The position numbers and the translations under genes are program-made. The notes under the pieces were generated by a model, which saw only the letters and a program-made list of their open reading frames with translations, did no database searches and was not told where the DNA came from. From Botryotinia globosa (taxonomy: Eukaryota; Ascomycota; Leotiomycetes; Helotiales; Sclerotiniaceae), in contig RCSZ01000003.1 in the NCBI GenBank assembly GCA_014898425.1, forward strand, positions 248,001-312,000: a stretch of DNA of 64,000 bases, given 5' to 3'. Of the stretch, positions 36,240 to 47,429 are shown one piece after another; position 1 is the first letter of the stretch; each line of letters starts with the position of its first letter.

Positions 36240-36575
36240 AAAGTCATCGCGAGAAGGCGTTTAGAATTGGATTTTTTTATTTGGGCTTGAGAATGGGTGG
36301 CATGGGTGGGAAGGGTACGTGATATGATACACTACTATGGTTACTCAGGGCGGTCATTGCGGAATAGTTGTTTGTTCACGGTCCGTTGGAATCCTTGGAA
36401 TCATTGAGGTTGGGTATACGTTGGATTGCGTACATTTCTGTAAATTGTGTGTTGAGCAGGAAAAGGAAGAAATATGAAACATTCCCACTTCACTTTGTTA
36501 TATACATACATATACATATTGATAGGTATAGGTATAGCAAGAATACATATACAATACTGAGCTCTTGAATATATA
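36240..36575. other. 3' flank of exonuclease gene
   Basis: AT-rich non-coding sequence running up to the MITE-like element; no feature seen. Confidence 0.5.
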
Positions 36576-37075
36576 AAAGTTATCGAACCTACTCATTACA
36601 AATCATAATATTTTGTAATATAATCTCTACAAAATTCAAGCTTCTTTATATAAACTAAAATATTGTATAATTATTCTAAATCTTTATATTAAATCATAAA
36701 TTTTTTATAATAAATAATTCAATATAATATTAATATAAAAAATTTCCAATTTTTTATTATTAAATATTTTCGTTAAAAAATTATATAAACTTTTAATTGA
36801 AAAAGTTTAGAATTTTCAACTTATAACATTTTTCTCATACAAAATAAACAAATTTTTTGAAAAATTTCAAACTTTTCATTTTATTTTTTGGAAAATGTAA
36901 TTCTAAAAATATTTAAAAATAAATCTTTTTTTTTTTTCAATATTTCAAATAATTCTATATCTTTTCATAATATGATTTTCGGATTTTTCTTATAAAATAA
37001 TAAATAAACTAGAATATAATTGTATATTTTAATCAGAAAAGCATTATATATATCATAAGCAGAGGCTAGAACTCT
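36576..37075 (-). mobile_element. MITE-like element copy 1 (decayed, AT-rich)
   Basis: About 500 bp, over 80 percent A+T, flanked by TA at 36574-36575 and 37076-37077. The right end (reverse complement AGAGTTCTAGCCTCTGCTTA) matches the end of the 45949-46459 element. The left end is eroded (AAAGTTATCGAACCTACTCA) by changes that are mostly C-to-T or G-to-A, as RIP would leave. Interior matches to copy 2 include the stretch ending in AAATCTTTATATT. There is no transposase. It lies in the convergent 3' region between the exonuclease and catalase genes. Confidence 0.75.
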
Positions 37076-37094
37076 TATATTATTTTATATCAAA

Positions 37095-37112
37095 CCCCCC
37101 CCCCCCCCCCCC
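37095..37112 (+). repeat. Poly-C run (18 C)
   Basis: Eighteen consecutive C about 20 bp beyond the end of the MITE-like element. Confidence 0.9.
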
Positions 37113-37724
37113 ACAACAGAACTATACACAAAATCTCATCCAACCCATCCATTTGTAACTTGATACTCTTTTATCTACGAGTATACCTCTTCTGTCTGTT
37201 CAAGATGAAAACATTACATGCTGCTACAAGTAACCAGGGTATCTTGACTTCAACCTTGAAGAAGGCTAGGAGAGAATCACGATATGAAATGGGCAATGCA
37301 CAGACTTTTATGTGTGATGCATTAACCTTATATCAAGATATTGTTATTTCTATTCAGGAGTCAGGAAACAACAATATTTGAATCCCGAAACATCGATGCG
37401 CATTGCGAATGCTGATTTGGAAGTAGAGATCATACTGGTTGAATGTCATGTTGTATTATTCGAGATATGAGGATATTTGAATTTATGAACTTTCAAGATA
37501 TCAATCACATAACAGATTCTATCGTAAACTTTTCATTTTCTTTAAATTCATTCATTCATTCGTTACTATCTTAATGATTGGTTTTGATTTCAAATCTTTT
37601 TAAAATAGAAATAAAAATACCAGAATTATAATCGTATACTAGTTGCTAAACTCCAAAATTCCTGATATATATACATACACATAACCAACAGCACACAACA
37701 CCCAATCCCTCATAATCCAGCTTA

Positions 37725-39431
37725 TTATTTCGATCCGTTAGTACCATTGCCATTAACAGCAATAGCATGACTCTCCTTCATCGGAGCCCCATTACTCTCA
37801 TTATGACTCAAGCTAACCCCCTTCATCATATTCGCCGTTCGGTTCTTTGGATCCTTCGCCATACCATTATGTGTACCGCTGAAGTTCATATCCGCGATAC
37901 CTGGATATCCCTTGATGCCCGTCGCCTTCTCGAGACGACTAGCTAGATCCTCAGAGACTTCACGGAAGATAGCGATTTGTCGTTTAATTGCCTCTTCCTT
38001 TCTGCAGTTCGCCATGTGTCCTGAAATATTACTGATAAAGCGATCTTTGGCTCCATCATCGAAGACCTTCTCCCACAAGGCCCTTGGGGCTTTGAAATCT
38101 TCCTCGCGGATTTCGGAGAGGAAAGTGACGGCGTTGCCGGTGAAGTGGCCGTGGAGTTTATCAGTATCGACTGTACGTTCTCTGAAGTGGATAGGTTCGA
38201 TAGAGGAAATATAGTTAGGACGAGATCCTTGGTTGTAGAAAGCCATACCACCATCGCGCTGGAAATTACCCATGCGGTAACTGGTGCGGGGAGCATTGAC
38301 GGGGAGTTGTTGGTAATTTACACCTACACGATGACGATGGGCATCTGGGTAGGAGAAGAGACGCGATTGAAGGACTGGATCCGCAGAGGGCTCGAGTCCT
38401 GGTACCAGATGAGCAGGATTGAAAGCCACTTGTTCGATTTCGGCAAAGTAGTTGACTGCATTCTCGTTGAGAGTGAGTTCTCCAACTTTGCGGAGTGGGA
38501 ATTGCTTGTGTGGCCAGACGTGGGTAAGATCGAAGACGTTAATCTTTTCTTTCTCCCATAATTCCTCAGCCTCCTTGGCTGTCATAGTTTGAACTTCGAG
38601 ACTCCACTTTGGGAAATCCCCCTTCTCGATCGCCTCATAAAGATCTTTTTGAGCGTAATCTGGTGATTTCTCGGCGGATTCTTCTTGAGTGAAGAACTTA
38701 GTTCCTTGCTGAGAGATCATGTGGAATTGACAGTATACCCATTCACCAGCCTTGTTGACAAGCTTAATGGTATGTCCAAAATATCCATGCATATGACGCC
38801 ATCCATCTGGAATACCACGATCACCCATAAGAATCATGACTTGATGAACTGATTCCGGATTCTGAGAAAGATAATCCCAGAACATCGTTGAATCATCAGC
38901 ATGAGTGAGATGGGTTGAAGGATCACGCTTCTGGGTGTGAATAAAATGAGGAAACTTGGCTGGATCTCTCAAGAAGAAAACTGGTGTATTGTTGGCGACC
39001 AAATCCCAATTTCCCTCCTCGGTCTTAAACTTGACGGAGAATCCTCGTGGATCACGAGCACAATCATGCGAACCGGATTCACCACCGACAGTGGAGAATC
39101 TGACAGTTATCGGACACTCCTTGCCCTCTTGAAACATATCTGCAAGACATAAGTCGTCCAACCCATTTGTAGTTTTGTATACGCCGTGAGCTCCACCACC
39201 CTTGGCATGCACAACACGCTCTGGGATTCTCTCGCGGTCGAAATGTGAAAGGAGGTCGATCAGGTGAAAATCTTGGAGGAGTAATGGTCCGCTCTCGCCT
39301 ACGCGTTGTGTCTCATATGGATGTGGCATTGGTACGCCATTGGCAGTTGTGTAAACGACATCTTGAGACTTTGCGCTTCTATCGTCTTGATAGTCGCGAT
39401 ACTGATCACCGGAAGCCTTGCGGGAGGACAT
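37725..39431 (-). CDS. Monofunctional heme catalase (small subunit, clade 3 type)
   Basis: Decomposes hydrogen peroxide to water and oxygen. A single exon of 568 residues. The full catalase core is present: active-site H75 in ERVVHAKGGGAHG, S114/R111 in VRFSTVGGESG, the catalytic Asn (N148) in LVANNTPVFF, the proximal heme ligand Y361 in RLFSYPDAHRHRVG, and the core from LLLQDFHLIDLLSHFDRE through FAEIEQVAFNPAHLVPGLEPSADP. The C-terminus is a short Asn/Gly-rich tail ending NGTNGSK. There is no obvious signal peptide and no canonical SKL peroxisomal tag, so it is probably cytosolic. Five TGACTTCA copies lie 150-190 bp upstream and may mediate stress control. Confidence 0.97.
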   Translation of the reverse strand: MSSRKASGDQYRDYQDDRSAKSQDVVYTTANGVPMPHPYETQRVGESGPLLLQDFHLIDLLSHFDRERIPERVVHAKGGGAHGVYKTTNGLDDLCLADMFQEGKECPITVRFSTVGGESGSHDCARDPRGFSVKFKTEEGNWDLVANNTPVFFLRDPAKFPHFIHTQKRDPSTHLTHADDSTMFWDYLSQNPESVHQVMILMGDRGIPDGWRHMHGYFGHTIKLVNKAGEWVYCQFHMISQQGTKFFTQEESAEKSPDYAQKDLYEAIEKGDFPKWSLEVQTMTAKEAEELWEKEKINVFDLTHVWPHKQFPLRKVGELTLNENAVNYFAEIEQVAFNPAHLVPGLEPSADPVLQSRLFSYPDAHRHRVGVNYQQLPVNAPRTSYRMGNFQRDGGMAFYNQGSRPNYISSIEPIHFRERTVDTDKLHGHFTGNAVTFLSEIREEDFKAPRALWEKVFDDGAKDRFISNISGHMANCRKEEAIKRQIAIFREVSEDLASRLEKATGIKGYPGIADMNFSGTHNGMAKDPKNRTANMMKGVSLSHNESNGAPMKESHAIAVNGNGTNGSK

Positions 39432-39581
39432 AATGAATTATTGAAGATAAAATTGTGGATAAAATAAAAGTAATTGGTATCTTGAGATAGTAGTACAATG
39501 ATAGATTCAACGGATCGGTCCTGCCATAACCTTATATGTACCATGCCTTCTCGGCATTTTGCCTCGTACACAAAAAATCAA

Positions 39582-39621
39582 TGACTTCATGACTTCATGA
39601 CTTCATGACTTCATGACTTCA
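39582..39621. promoter_or_regulatory. Five tandem TGACTTCA copies upstream of catalase
   Basis: Five perfect head-to-tail octamers at 39582-39621. TGACTTCA differs by one base from the CRE/ATF site TGACGTCA and is close to AP-1-type sites. Atf1- and Pap1/Yap1-type bZIP factors are known regulators of fungal catalase genes. Binding here is inference. Confidence 0.5.
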
Positions 39622-39624
39622 TGA

Positions 39625-42600
39625 ATGCGGGATGTTCAATAGAAACCCTTTGATTGGTTGAACAACTTAATCGGAATTGAGACCAAGCAGAATGATGCTT
39701 TTAGCGTCGACGATTGCTTCCAATTCATGGAATCGGAGATAAAACTCAAATTCAGATGTGGTGGCGAACCTTCCCCAGATTCTTGTAGATCTGGTGGGTG
39801 GGGTAACCTAAACACATGATCTTGTAACCTTAGTCATCATGATGGACTTACTTCGTTTCTCTTCGGTTATGATCACGATGTCCACAAAGGAATCTGAAGC
39901 TCATGAATATACGGTACATATACACTTCACCACGTCTTCATCCTGTTTGCCCTGTTTGCTCATGACCATCTATCGACACCCTCACTCACTTCTCACTCAA
40001 ACATAACCGAGAATAGAAGAAGAGCATAATTTCGCTGCAAAATCTTCTCTTATTCCTGTCCAGTACCAATACTTGACCAAGTACCCCCACAACCCACAAT
40101 TTACCTGCGATATCAAAGAAACGGCATCATAGCCATAGCTTCATAGTCGACCACTACATCTATCGCGTACATTCCATAGAGGCAATAGTTCATAATTTTA
40201 CATCCAAGCTACACCAACTATGCAAGTCAAACAGCAACCTACTCGCTGCCTCTGACCTAATTACACACTACACGCTTCCCGTCACTTTCAGAGTTCACTA
40301 GCCACAACTATGAATACCTAGCTAGGTATGTAAGATCTCATCATCAGCGGCCCGTTTTCTCAATACCAATGAATTCACCCAATGAGAACCATGGGAAAGA
40401 TTTCCTCATACTTTCTTGATCTCACAACTTTTCCATTATCTAATATATTTCCCCCCTCCGTGTGTTTGATATCAAGAACTTATATCATCTACCAGTTATG
40501 ATACATGATTCTATTTGTTCTTTACTCCACACCAAGGCTTAATGGGAACACTAAATGATGCCTATTCCTATTGTAACAGTAGTATCTTACATATGTGTCC
40601 TCATGATATCTTGCAACTGTCCTTATCATAGTGTATTCATCATGGCTTATAAATGAGTTTTGTCCCAAGTAAGCTCGACCAATCACGATTAGGATATTTT
40701 GGCACGAACCAACGTAGTGAATTCGCTAACAAAGTAGCCAAAAATAGTGCCAAGCTGCTGGTAACTTTTCCTATATAAGGAACCTTTACCTCTCTGTTTT
40801 TTTGTATCATTTTCATTTTATTTACAAAATGGTATTGTTGGTATGGTGTGATATCAAGAAGGGTCAAATTTGGAGAAACATGTAAGTACAGTTGAATTGG
40901 TCATATCTGTATCTTGTTCTATCCGAGCCGAGTCGAAATCTTTCCCACACCATTCCTCTTCTTTCTAGTAATATCTGCCATTGTTTTGCCTCTTTTATTG
41001 CTTCCGTTCATCCCTCCAACAAGTTGCCTTCGTTCTCGGAAACGTCGCCAGTGGTAGGCAATGAGATTTTCGCACCAACAATGGGGAACTAGGATTTCCA
41101 CTGAGCTTTGTAAATTGGTCCGATTCAATGATCGAAACATTTCTGCCACGACAATATTCAGTTTCGCAGTAATTGAAAGAGAGGGTGGAACAATCTTACC
41201 ATATATCTGCTGTTGTGCACACCTGAAAAGCACTGGTGGGTGAGAGACAGTTAGCAAGGTGACTCCTTGAAGACCGGCAATGTCCATAACAATTCGACAA
41301 TTAAAAAGACGTGGCACTAAGTCTCTGCCCTGTCGACAAACGTTGGGGGGATCGAGATTGCGTAACTGCTTTTCATCAATTGTTAGCTATTGTGTACCTA
41401 CAGTTCAAGTCGAACAACCCTCCATAAACGGTTATGGCATAATCACAAATTTTTGAAGCATTTTGAGACGGCAGAAGGCAGAAAGCAGAAAGCAAGGGAG
41501 GTCCAACTTACTTTTCTGTGTTCTTTGAAACTCTGAAGAGTTGACAAGCTCACACAGTTTGACTGTAGGTTTTGCTGAGCAATGATGATTTCTCTGAGCT
41601 CAGTTAGCTATCGTCGGATTGAAGATTTGAGAAGTGTACCTCAGCAGATCAGTTCCAAGTAGTCCCAGATACTTCCATTTGCGAGCACTGACATAGTGTA
41701 ATGAGTCAAGGCCTGAGGTTGCTAAGTGGGTTTTTTGTTCTTGAATAGTCGAAATCTCAAGCGTGGACCGCCGTTCGTACTTTGAACGATGAAAACCCCT
41801 GCGAGAACTGGAATCTCGTGGTTAGGGTTTCGTAGGTGTCGTATTACTAGAGCTCCTAAGAGGTTACCGTGGGCATCACAAACTGTATAAACAGGGACAA
41901 TAGAGCATAACAATTTTGTTCAAAATGTAGCCTTCAAGCACAAACCACCGGGTCCAATCCCGATGGCTCTAACTTTCGGACACAGACATGGGAGAAGTCT
42001 GGCCCTAAGTTGCCTGAGGCAATTTATTCTTGGATCTTTTGGGAGCCCTCCGAGAATTGAAATCTCGTGGGTAGTTGTGTGAGACAATTGTCTAAGATCC
42101 GTGATAAGAATCAATATGCTTTGTTCAACTGGGGTATGTTTCTTGGGGTTTGGGGATTTAAGGATCTTTTGGGAGCCCTCCGAGAATTGAAATCTCGTGG
42201 GTAAACTTTTGAGACAGTTTTCTGAGATCCGTGATAAGAATCAATGTGCTTTGTTCAACAGGGGCATGTTTTTTGGGGTTTTGGGGGTTTAGGGATCTTC
42301 TTGGAGCCCTCCGAGAATTGAAATCTCGTGGGTAGACTTTTGAGACAGTTTTCTGAGATCCGTGATAAGAATCAATGTGCTTTGTTCAACTAGGGTATGT
42401 TTTTTGGGGTTTTGGGGATTTAAGGATCTTTTGGGAGCCCTCCGAGAATTGAAATCTCGTGGGTAGTTTTGTGAGACAATTTTCTGAGATCCGTGATAAA
42501 AATCAATATGCTTTGTTTAACTAGGGCATGTTTTTTGGGGTTTGGGGATCTTCTTGGAGCCCTCCGAGAATTGAAATCTCGTGGGTAGACATATGAGACA

Positions 42601-45444
42601 GTGTTATGAGATCCGTAATAAGAATCCATATGCTTTTCCCCACTGGGGCAAATTTGTGGGGTTTGGGGGATATGTATTGGAACACATTGAGGATTGAAGT
42701 TTCAAGTGTAGACCGGCATTAATAACTAGAATCAACGTACCTCAATTGGGGTTTTCCCAGTTGGGAGTTTGTGGGAACTTTTGAACCTTTTTCTCCAGAG
42801 AGGTCTTTGAGAATTGAAACTTCGAGGTTAGGTTTTATTGACAGTCATGTGGGGAAGACCGTATTTCGATGAGCTATGATGAAGAAGTAGACCATGTGTC
42901 ATGAATAATCTGAGCCATTTTGAGAATACGTGTTATTCAACGATGAAGAATTGATGAAGGAAGAATGAAAAGGAGTGTTGGATGTTAGAAGTTTGTTGAT
43001 GCTGAGTTTTGAGAAATTGGTGTGAAGAGTATGAAGAAGAAGATGAAGTGAAAAGTTATTGAGAAAATAGCCAAGTGGGGGGTACTAAGGTATCTGTTAT
43101 CTCGCTCGTACGACTTTCTGTGGTTGTAGTTTCCTTAAGTGAGGGTGCAATTGACTAGTTTGAACTTTGCTCACGATCTGATTTTGAAATGGCAGGAGCG
43201 AGGGACCGGGACGGGGAGATCGGAAACACCACAACCACATTTAACTTCAAGATTCTCTTTTCAACGAGGCAAGAACAACTGCTGATTTTTTTCTTCTTAT
43301 AGATATACTCTGAGAGATAAGATCATGGTCTCCGAGGTTATTGGCACGCAGAATGGGTTTTGCACAAATGCCTTGACATCCATTAAAAATTTGTAAGAGG
43401 TTCCGAGTTTGAAATAACTACCGTCTTCGAATTTTACAGGCACTCAAATGACCTTCAATTAGTACAGCAAATACTTCACATGAATACCCGTGCTGATCTG
43501 ACGGAAATTCGGAAACGACTACGATGACTACCCGCCCCCACCCCAATGTACAGAAGACTTCCAAACGATAGATCTCAAAATCAATGTAAGCATCTGTCTA
43601 TAACTAAAATTTTCACAACGGATCCCTAACTTTTCAACACCATATCAATATTCCGGTACTGAGAAAAAAAGAATTTGGGCGACTATTTTAAGCGAGAATG
43701 TTACAGGGAAAAGGGGGATTTTGTTCGAATGTGCGGTTGAGTTATGTGAGGAAGAACATCTACTATGAAATTCTCTACTTAATCATCAATCCATTGAAAC
43801 AATTTATATATTATCGTAAGTGTTTCCTAGAAATCAAAATTTGAATCAACTAATTGGTGTTGTCTGTTCTGTTGCCGGTCTAGGAGTTCAAAAGATGATT
43901 CACAGGTTAGGTTTTTCTTATTAACACGAGCAACGAGCCTCCCCTCACGCAACAATCAATTGAGTCGTGCATGCAATTGAATCTTTGATGTATTGATATC
44001 TACAATCATCGCTTGTAGTTTAGAATTTAGATCTGGAAATTATTTCGTAGCCCCCTTGAATGACCGTGACCCTCCGATTCCACAGCGATAACATAACCGA
44101 CTATCCTTCAATTCCTGTTATTCCCAGACAATATGAGAATAATTGGAAGTAAACGGATGTATGAACTCCATATCCGAATTGCGAGTACACTGCATTCCAT
44201 AATTTTCATTTCCTACTGCACACCATACTCCCACCCAGATTGTCAGGGCAACAGAAAAAATATTTTGAAAGATGATAAGTGTTGGCCGAAAAGTATGTGA
44301 TTTACCTGGATAGTGAGAGATGTAAATGAGACTACTTATTCCTTGCGGAACTCCCGTCTCGTTCATTCGCAACTCACCATGCAAAGCATGGGAAGATACG
44401 CAAAAATTGTTAGTATATGACTGGGTTCATTACAACTTTTGTCTCTTATTTATCAATGATCAATTGTCCTCGAAAAAGCATCGCACCGCTGCAGTAAGGA
44501 GTCTCCACGGTACGAACAACCTAGTACTGATAATATAAACATCAGTCAAATCCCTGCACCTTCAATAGATGTGCAACAAAACATACCCTGTCCTCGAAAG
44601 ACTGCTGGGATTGTAAGTCAGCACCGTTTGTTTTCTCCAGAATTGGTTTCTGGAATTACCCCACCTCGAACTAAATCTCACAGTGGTCATCTTTCGAGAC
44701 CAGTACCTAATGAATCTAAGAATAATCGTATATGACATCAATAGTCAATTTTACTTACTAATTTTTGCTGAAAAAGTGTTCTGCCTTCATTTTATCCTCT
44801 GGTGTCTAAATGTTAGCTGAAGAAGGTTTTTCGTAAAAAAAATCGGAAGAAACTTGCGAAGCCATTCCAACACTCATAGATCGCCCAAAATGACGAACTA
44901 CTCGGGCTTTAGAGCCAGACTTAGCGTTAAGCAGCAAGCATATAATGCTATAAAAAACATACATCTTACCCTTTTTTTCCTTACTTAAGTTCGCTCAATG
45001 GCTTCTATTGATTGTTTCAGTTTGTTGTTCGTCCAATAATGCCGATCTTAATGACGTTGAGAGGACAGCGTGGCTTGGTATTGACGATCTCGGCTCCGTC
45101 ACCTCGCTAGTGATTAGCAAACTCGCTAGGCCATTTTTTCGCTAAAATCTACTTTTTGGGATTCGTGTCATCACACTGCACTTTTAATTCCTTACATTCC
45201 TGTTCAATTCAAAACTCAACAGCTGAGAATTATTCCAGCATAATATCGAAAATTCGAGACTCACCTCTACTCTGAACTCGCATTTCAAAATCAAATATGA
45301 AAACGACCTTGAATCCCCGATTCCCCTCTGAGGGACACGAGGAGTACGACGAAAAATCAAGACTGTCGTATTAATTCGTTCATAGTATAATATGTTATAG
45401 CCAAAAAATCTGATTTTTAATAAGATTGAATATACTTAGTAGGA
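39625..45444. other. Gene-poor 5.8-kb stretch
   Basis: No gene is supportable. A 132-codon open frame (40919-41317, minus) and an 88-codon one (44118-44384, minus) have no recognisable domain. The main structured feature is the roughly 130-bp array at 41.7-42.8 kb. Confidence 0.6.
41740..42840 (+). repeat. ~130-bp tandem array with inverted-repeat core
   Basis: Five close copies start at about 42032, 42162, 42293, 42424 and 42546 (steps of 130, 131, 131 and 122 bp). Diverged copies lie at both ends (about 41746, 41795, 42664 and 42772). The shared units are GGATCTT...GGAGCCCTCCGAGA, an inverted repeat CGAGA-7nt-TCTCG, GATCCGTGATAAGAATCAAT and CTTTGTTCAAC. No protein frame is conserved. Confidence 0.9.
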
Positions 45445-45900
45445 ATGACTCATATTGGTTCCTTCGATCTCAGACACGCTGACTTGATCACAAAGATGTC
45501 TGAGTTATGTACCGAACTTCAGAAAGTTCGATACAACAAAGGTTGTTATGATATCACATGGGTATTTGGTAGCTACGCTGGATGGGGCCATCTAGCCTTT
45601 TGCTGGATGTGCTCCAGTGCAAAAAGCTTTATTATTGTGCGGATATCACCCCTTTTATACGCAGCGATCTGGCATCATAGGTGCTCAAGAACGGTTCAAA
45701 ATTCATTGATAAGAAGAAAGAGAGAGGAAAATTTATCCCCCAAAAAGCAGGATTGTTTGCCCAAAATTGGAGCTGGAATTAAAGGGTCACTTGAAAGTTT
45801 ATTTAGTAGAAGTTGGCCTTCAGAACCAACGACTCTTGGATATTGTATTCACTTCGTCATTCTTCTATGGTGGGTGTATTATTGTAAGATTACAAAATGA
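45445..45900 (+). CDS. Small putative membrane protein A (paralogue of the 46573 ORF)
   Basis: A single 151-codon open frame from the ATG at 45445. No known family. It shares with the ORF at 46573 the segment YDITWVFGSYAGWGHLA (KDVNWMYQTYAGWISLA there), a following hydrophobic stretch, and a second hydrophobic segment near the end (YCIHFVILLWWVYYC). This collinearity between two unrelated-looking ORFs is the main evidence that it is or was coding. The first membrane segment is poorer in hydrophobic residues than in the paralogue (AFCWMCSSAKSF) and the linker is shorter, so it may be a decaying copy. It stops 48 bp before the MITE-like element. Confidence 0.5.
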   Translation: MTHIGSFDLRHADLITKMSELCTELQKVRYNKGCYDITWVFGSYAGWGHLAFCWMCSSAKSFIIVRISPLLYAAIWHHRCSRTVQNSLIRRKREENLSPKKQDCLPKIGAGIKGSLESLFSRSWPSEPTTLGYCIHFVILLWWVYYCKITK

Positions 45901-45948
45901 TCAAAAGAGGATCTTGATTAAAATCTCTTTAGCTGGATTCGAAAAGTA

Positions 45949-46459
45949 GGAGTTCTAGCCCCTGCTTATAGCATATATAACGCTTTTCCAGCTAAAATAT
46001 AGGATTATTCAACTTTTTATACTCTACTTGATTTCTTATAATAAGAGATAAAATTAGAAATTCTTATAAAAAAAATTATTTAATTAATCAAATCTTATGT
46101 GGAAAAAAATAGAATATTTTTTTTCTAATTTTTAAAATAGGATTTGAAGGGATTAAAGTTGAAAATTCTAAATTTTGATGAAAATTCGCTTATTTTGTAT
46201 AAAAAAAACATTATATATTAGAATTTTTGAAAAAATTCGATTTCAATACTATATAATTATTCAATAAAAATAATAAAAATATTTCAAATAATTTTTTACA
46301 TTTTGATTCTAATTATTTATTATTTTCAATTTTTTGAAAAAGAAAATATAAAGATTTGAATGAAATATTTAATACAATAATTTGTATAAGAAAACCTCAT
46401 TTTGGTAGAGATTTTGTTACATTTGTCATAGAGGTGTAGTGAGCAGGGGCCAGAACTCT
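45949..46459 (+). mobile_element. MITE-like element copy 2 with terminal inverted repeats and TA duplication
   Basis: A 511-bp AT-rich element bounded by TA at 45947-45948 and 46460-46461. Terminal inverted repeats of about 20 bp: left GGAGTTCTAGCCCCTGCTTA, right (reverse complement) AGAGTTCTGGCCCCTGCTCA, 17 of 20 identical. TA targets and short TIRs without coding capacity fit a Tc1/mariner-type MITE. It lies in opposite orientation to the copy at 36576-37075 and sits between two paralogous ORFs. Confidence 0.85.
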
Positions 46460-46572
46460 TATATTTCATACAATTTCATTATAGATAATTAGTATGAGCT
46501 TAAGGCCCCTTCAACTATCCTCATTGGGCAAATTTGCCTTTCAACCCAGGAAAGTGGTGTGATTCATCAAAC

Positions 46573-47133
46573 ATGAATGCTGGTGACAATCTTCCCAAGA
46601 GCCTTTTAGATGACCAAGCCAATTCTAGTATACTGCGCCTAGAGTCGGGCTACAAAGATGTAAATTGGATGTATCAAACGTATGCCGGTTGGATCAGTCT
46701 GGCTATGGTTATAATCTACTTCAGCGGAAGTTTTCTTGCATTATTGCTTATGATAAGCATTCTGTATGGATGCGCATCAAACCTTAACTGCCTACGCAAC
46801 AAGAGGTATGGAATTAGGTTGAATGTGACAGAAGGAGTAGGTCAAAATTTGAATGTTCAAGAAGACGTGATGATAACTGGGGATACGAGCGATGAAGAAA
46901 AGGGGAAATTTTTGTCAGTCTGCTTGCGAGAAGATAACGAGGATGAAATGATGGAGAACAGCTATGTTAAAATCGGATTGAATGAGTTCAGGGGTAGTAC
47001 GTGGACAGATCCTCAGTATCTGCTCATGACTATTTTGATATTGTGCATGTTATGGTTCTTCACTATAATGGCATGCGCGTTGATCTTGTTCATAGTATCT
47101 GAGGCTCGACATTGGTCTCGTCTGAAAATTTAG
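46573..47133 (+). CDS. Small two-segment membrane protein B, unknown family
   Basis: A 186-residue open frame from the ATG at 46573 (the frame is open from 46534 but has no earlier ATG). Two clear membrane segments are visible, WISLAMVIIYFSGSFLALLL (about 40-65) and YLLMTILILCMLWFFTIMAC (about 147-175), separated by a soluble acidic loop (GDTSDEEKGKF, CLREDNEDEMMEN). The YAGW motif just before the first segment is shared with the ORF at 45445. There is no domain I can name. Its start is 113 bp after the MITE-like element, which may therefore form part of its promoter. The composition is a good protein-like mix and it is the more intact member of the pair. Confidence 0.6.
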   Translation: MNAGDNLPKSLLDDQANSSILRLESGYKDVNWMYQTYAGWISLAMVIIYFSGSFLALLLMISILYGCASNLNCLRNKRYGIRLNVTEGVGQNLNVQEDVMITGDTSDEEKGKFLSVCLREDNEDEMMENSYVKIGLNEFRGSTWTDPQYLLMTILILCMLWFFTIMACALILFIVSEARHWSRLKI

Positions 47134-47429
47134 AGTGTACAAACAATCGGTCGAGGACTGTAGGCATAAAAAGTTTCATGTAGTATAACTAGCGTGTTTA
47201 TTTAGCAATTAGTCTACATGAGTTAATAGAAAGTCACAGATGAGCTCAGCCACTGTTCAACCCGTCCAAGGCAACCCTTGACTTGGGCCAAACTAGCAAA
47301 AATTTCCTTGGTTTAATCCAATCTTGAACAACCGGCATGACTATGGCAATATTGAATTCAACCTACATAACTACCTGAAAGATATTAGAGTCCCTCAAAC
47401 TTCCAGAACACCAAATGCACCGAGAAATA

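Noticed and set aside
40919..41317. 132-codon minus open frame
   Set aside because: No domain or homologous pattern recognised and no splice partners seen.
44118..44384. Minus open frame containing GVPQG, reminiscent of reverse transcriptases
   Set aside because: The short match is not followed by the expected motifs; too weak to call a retroelement relic.
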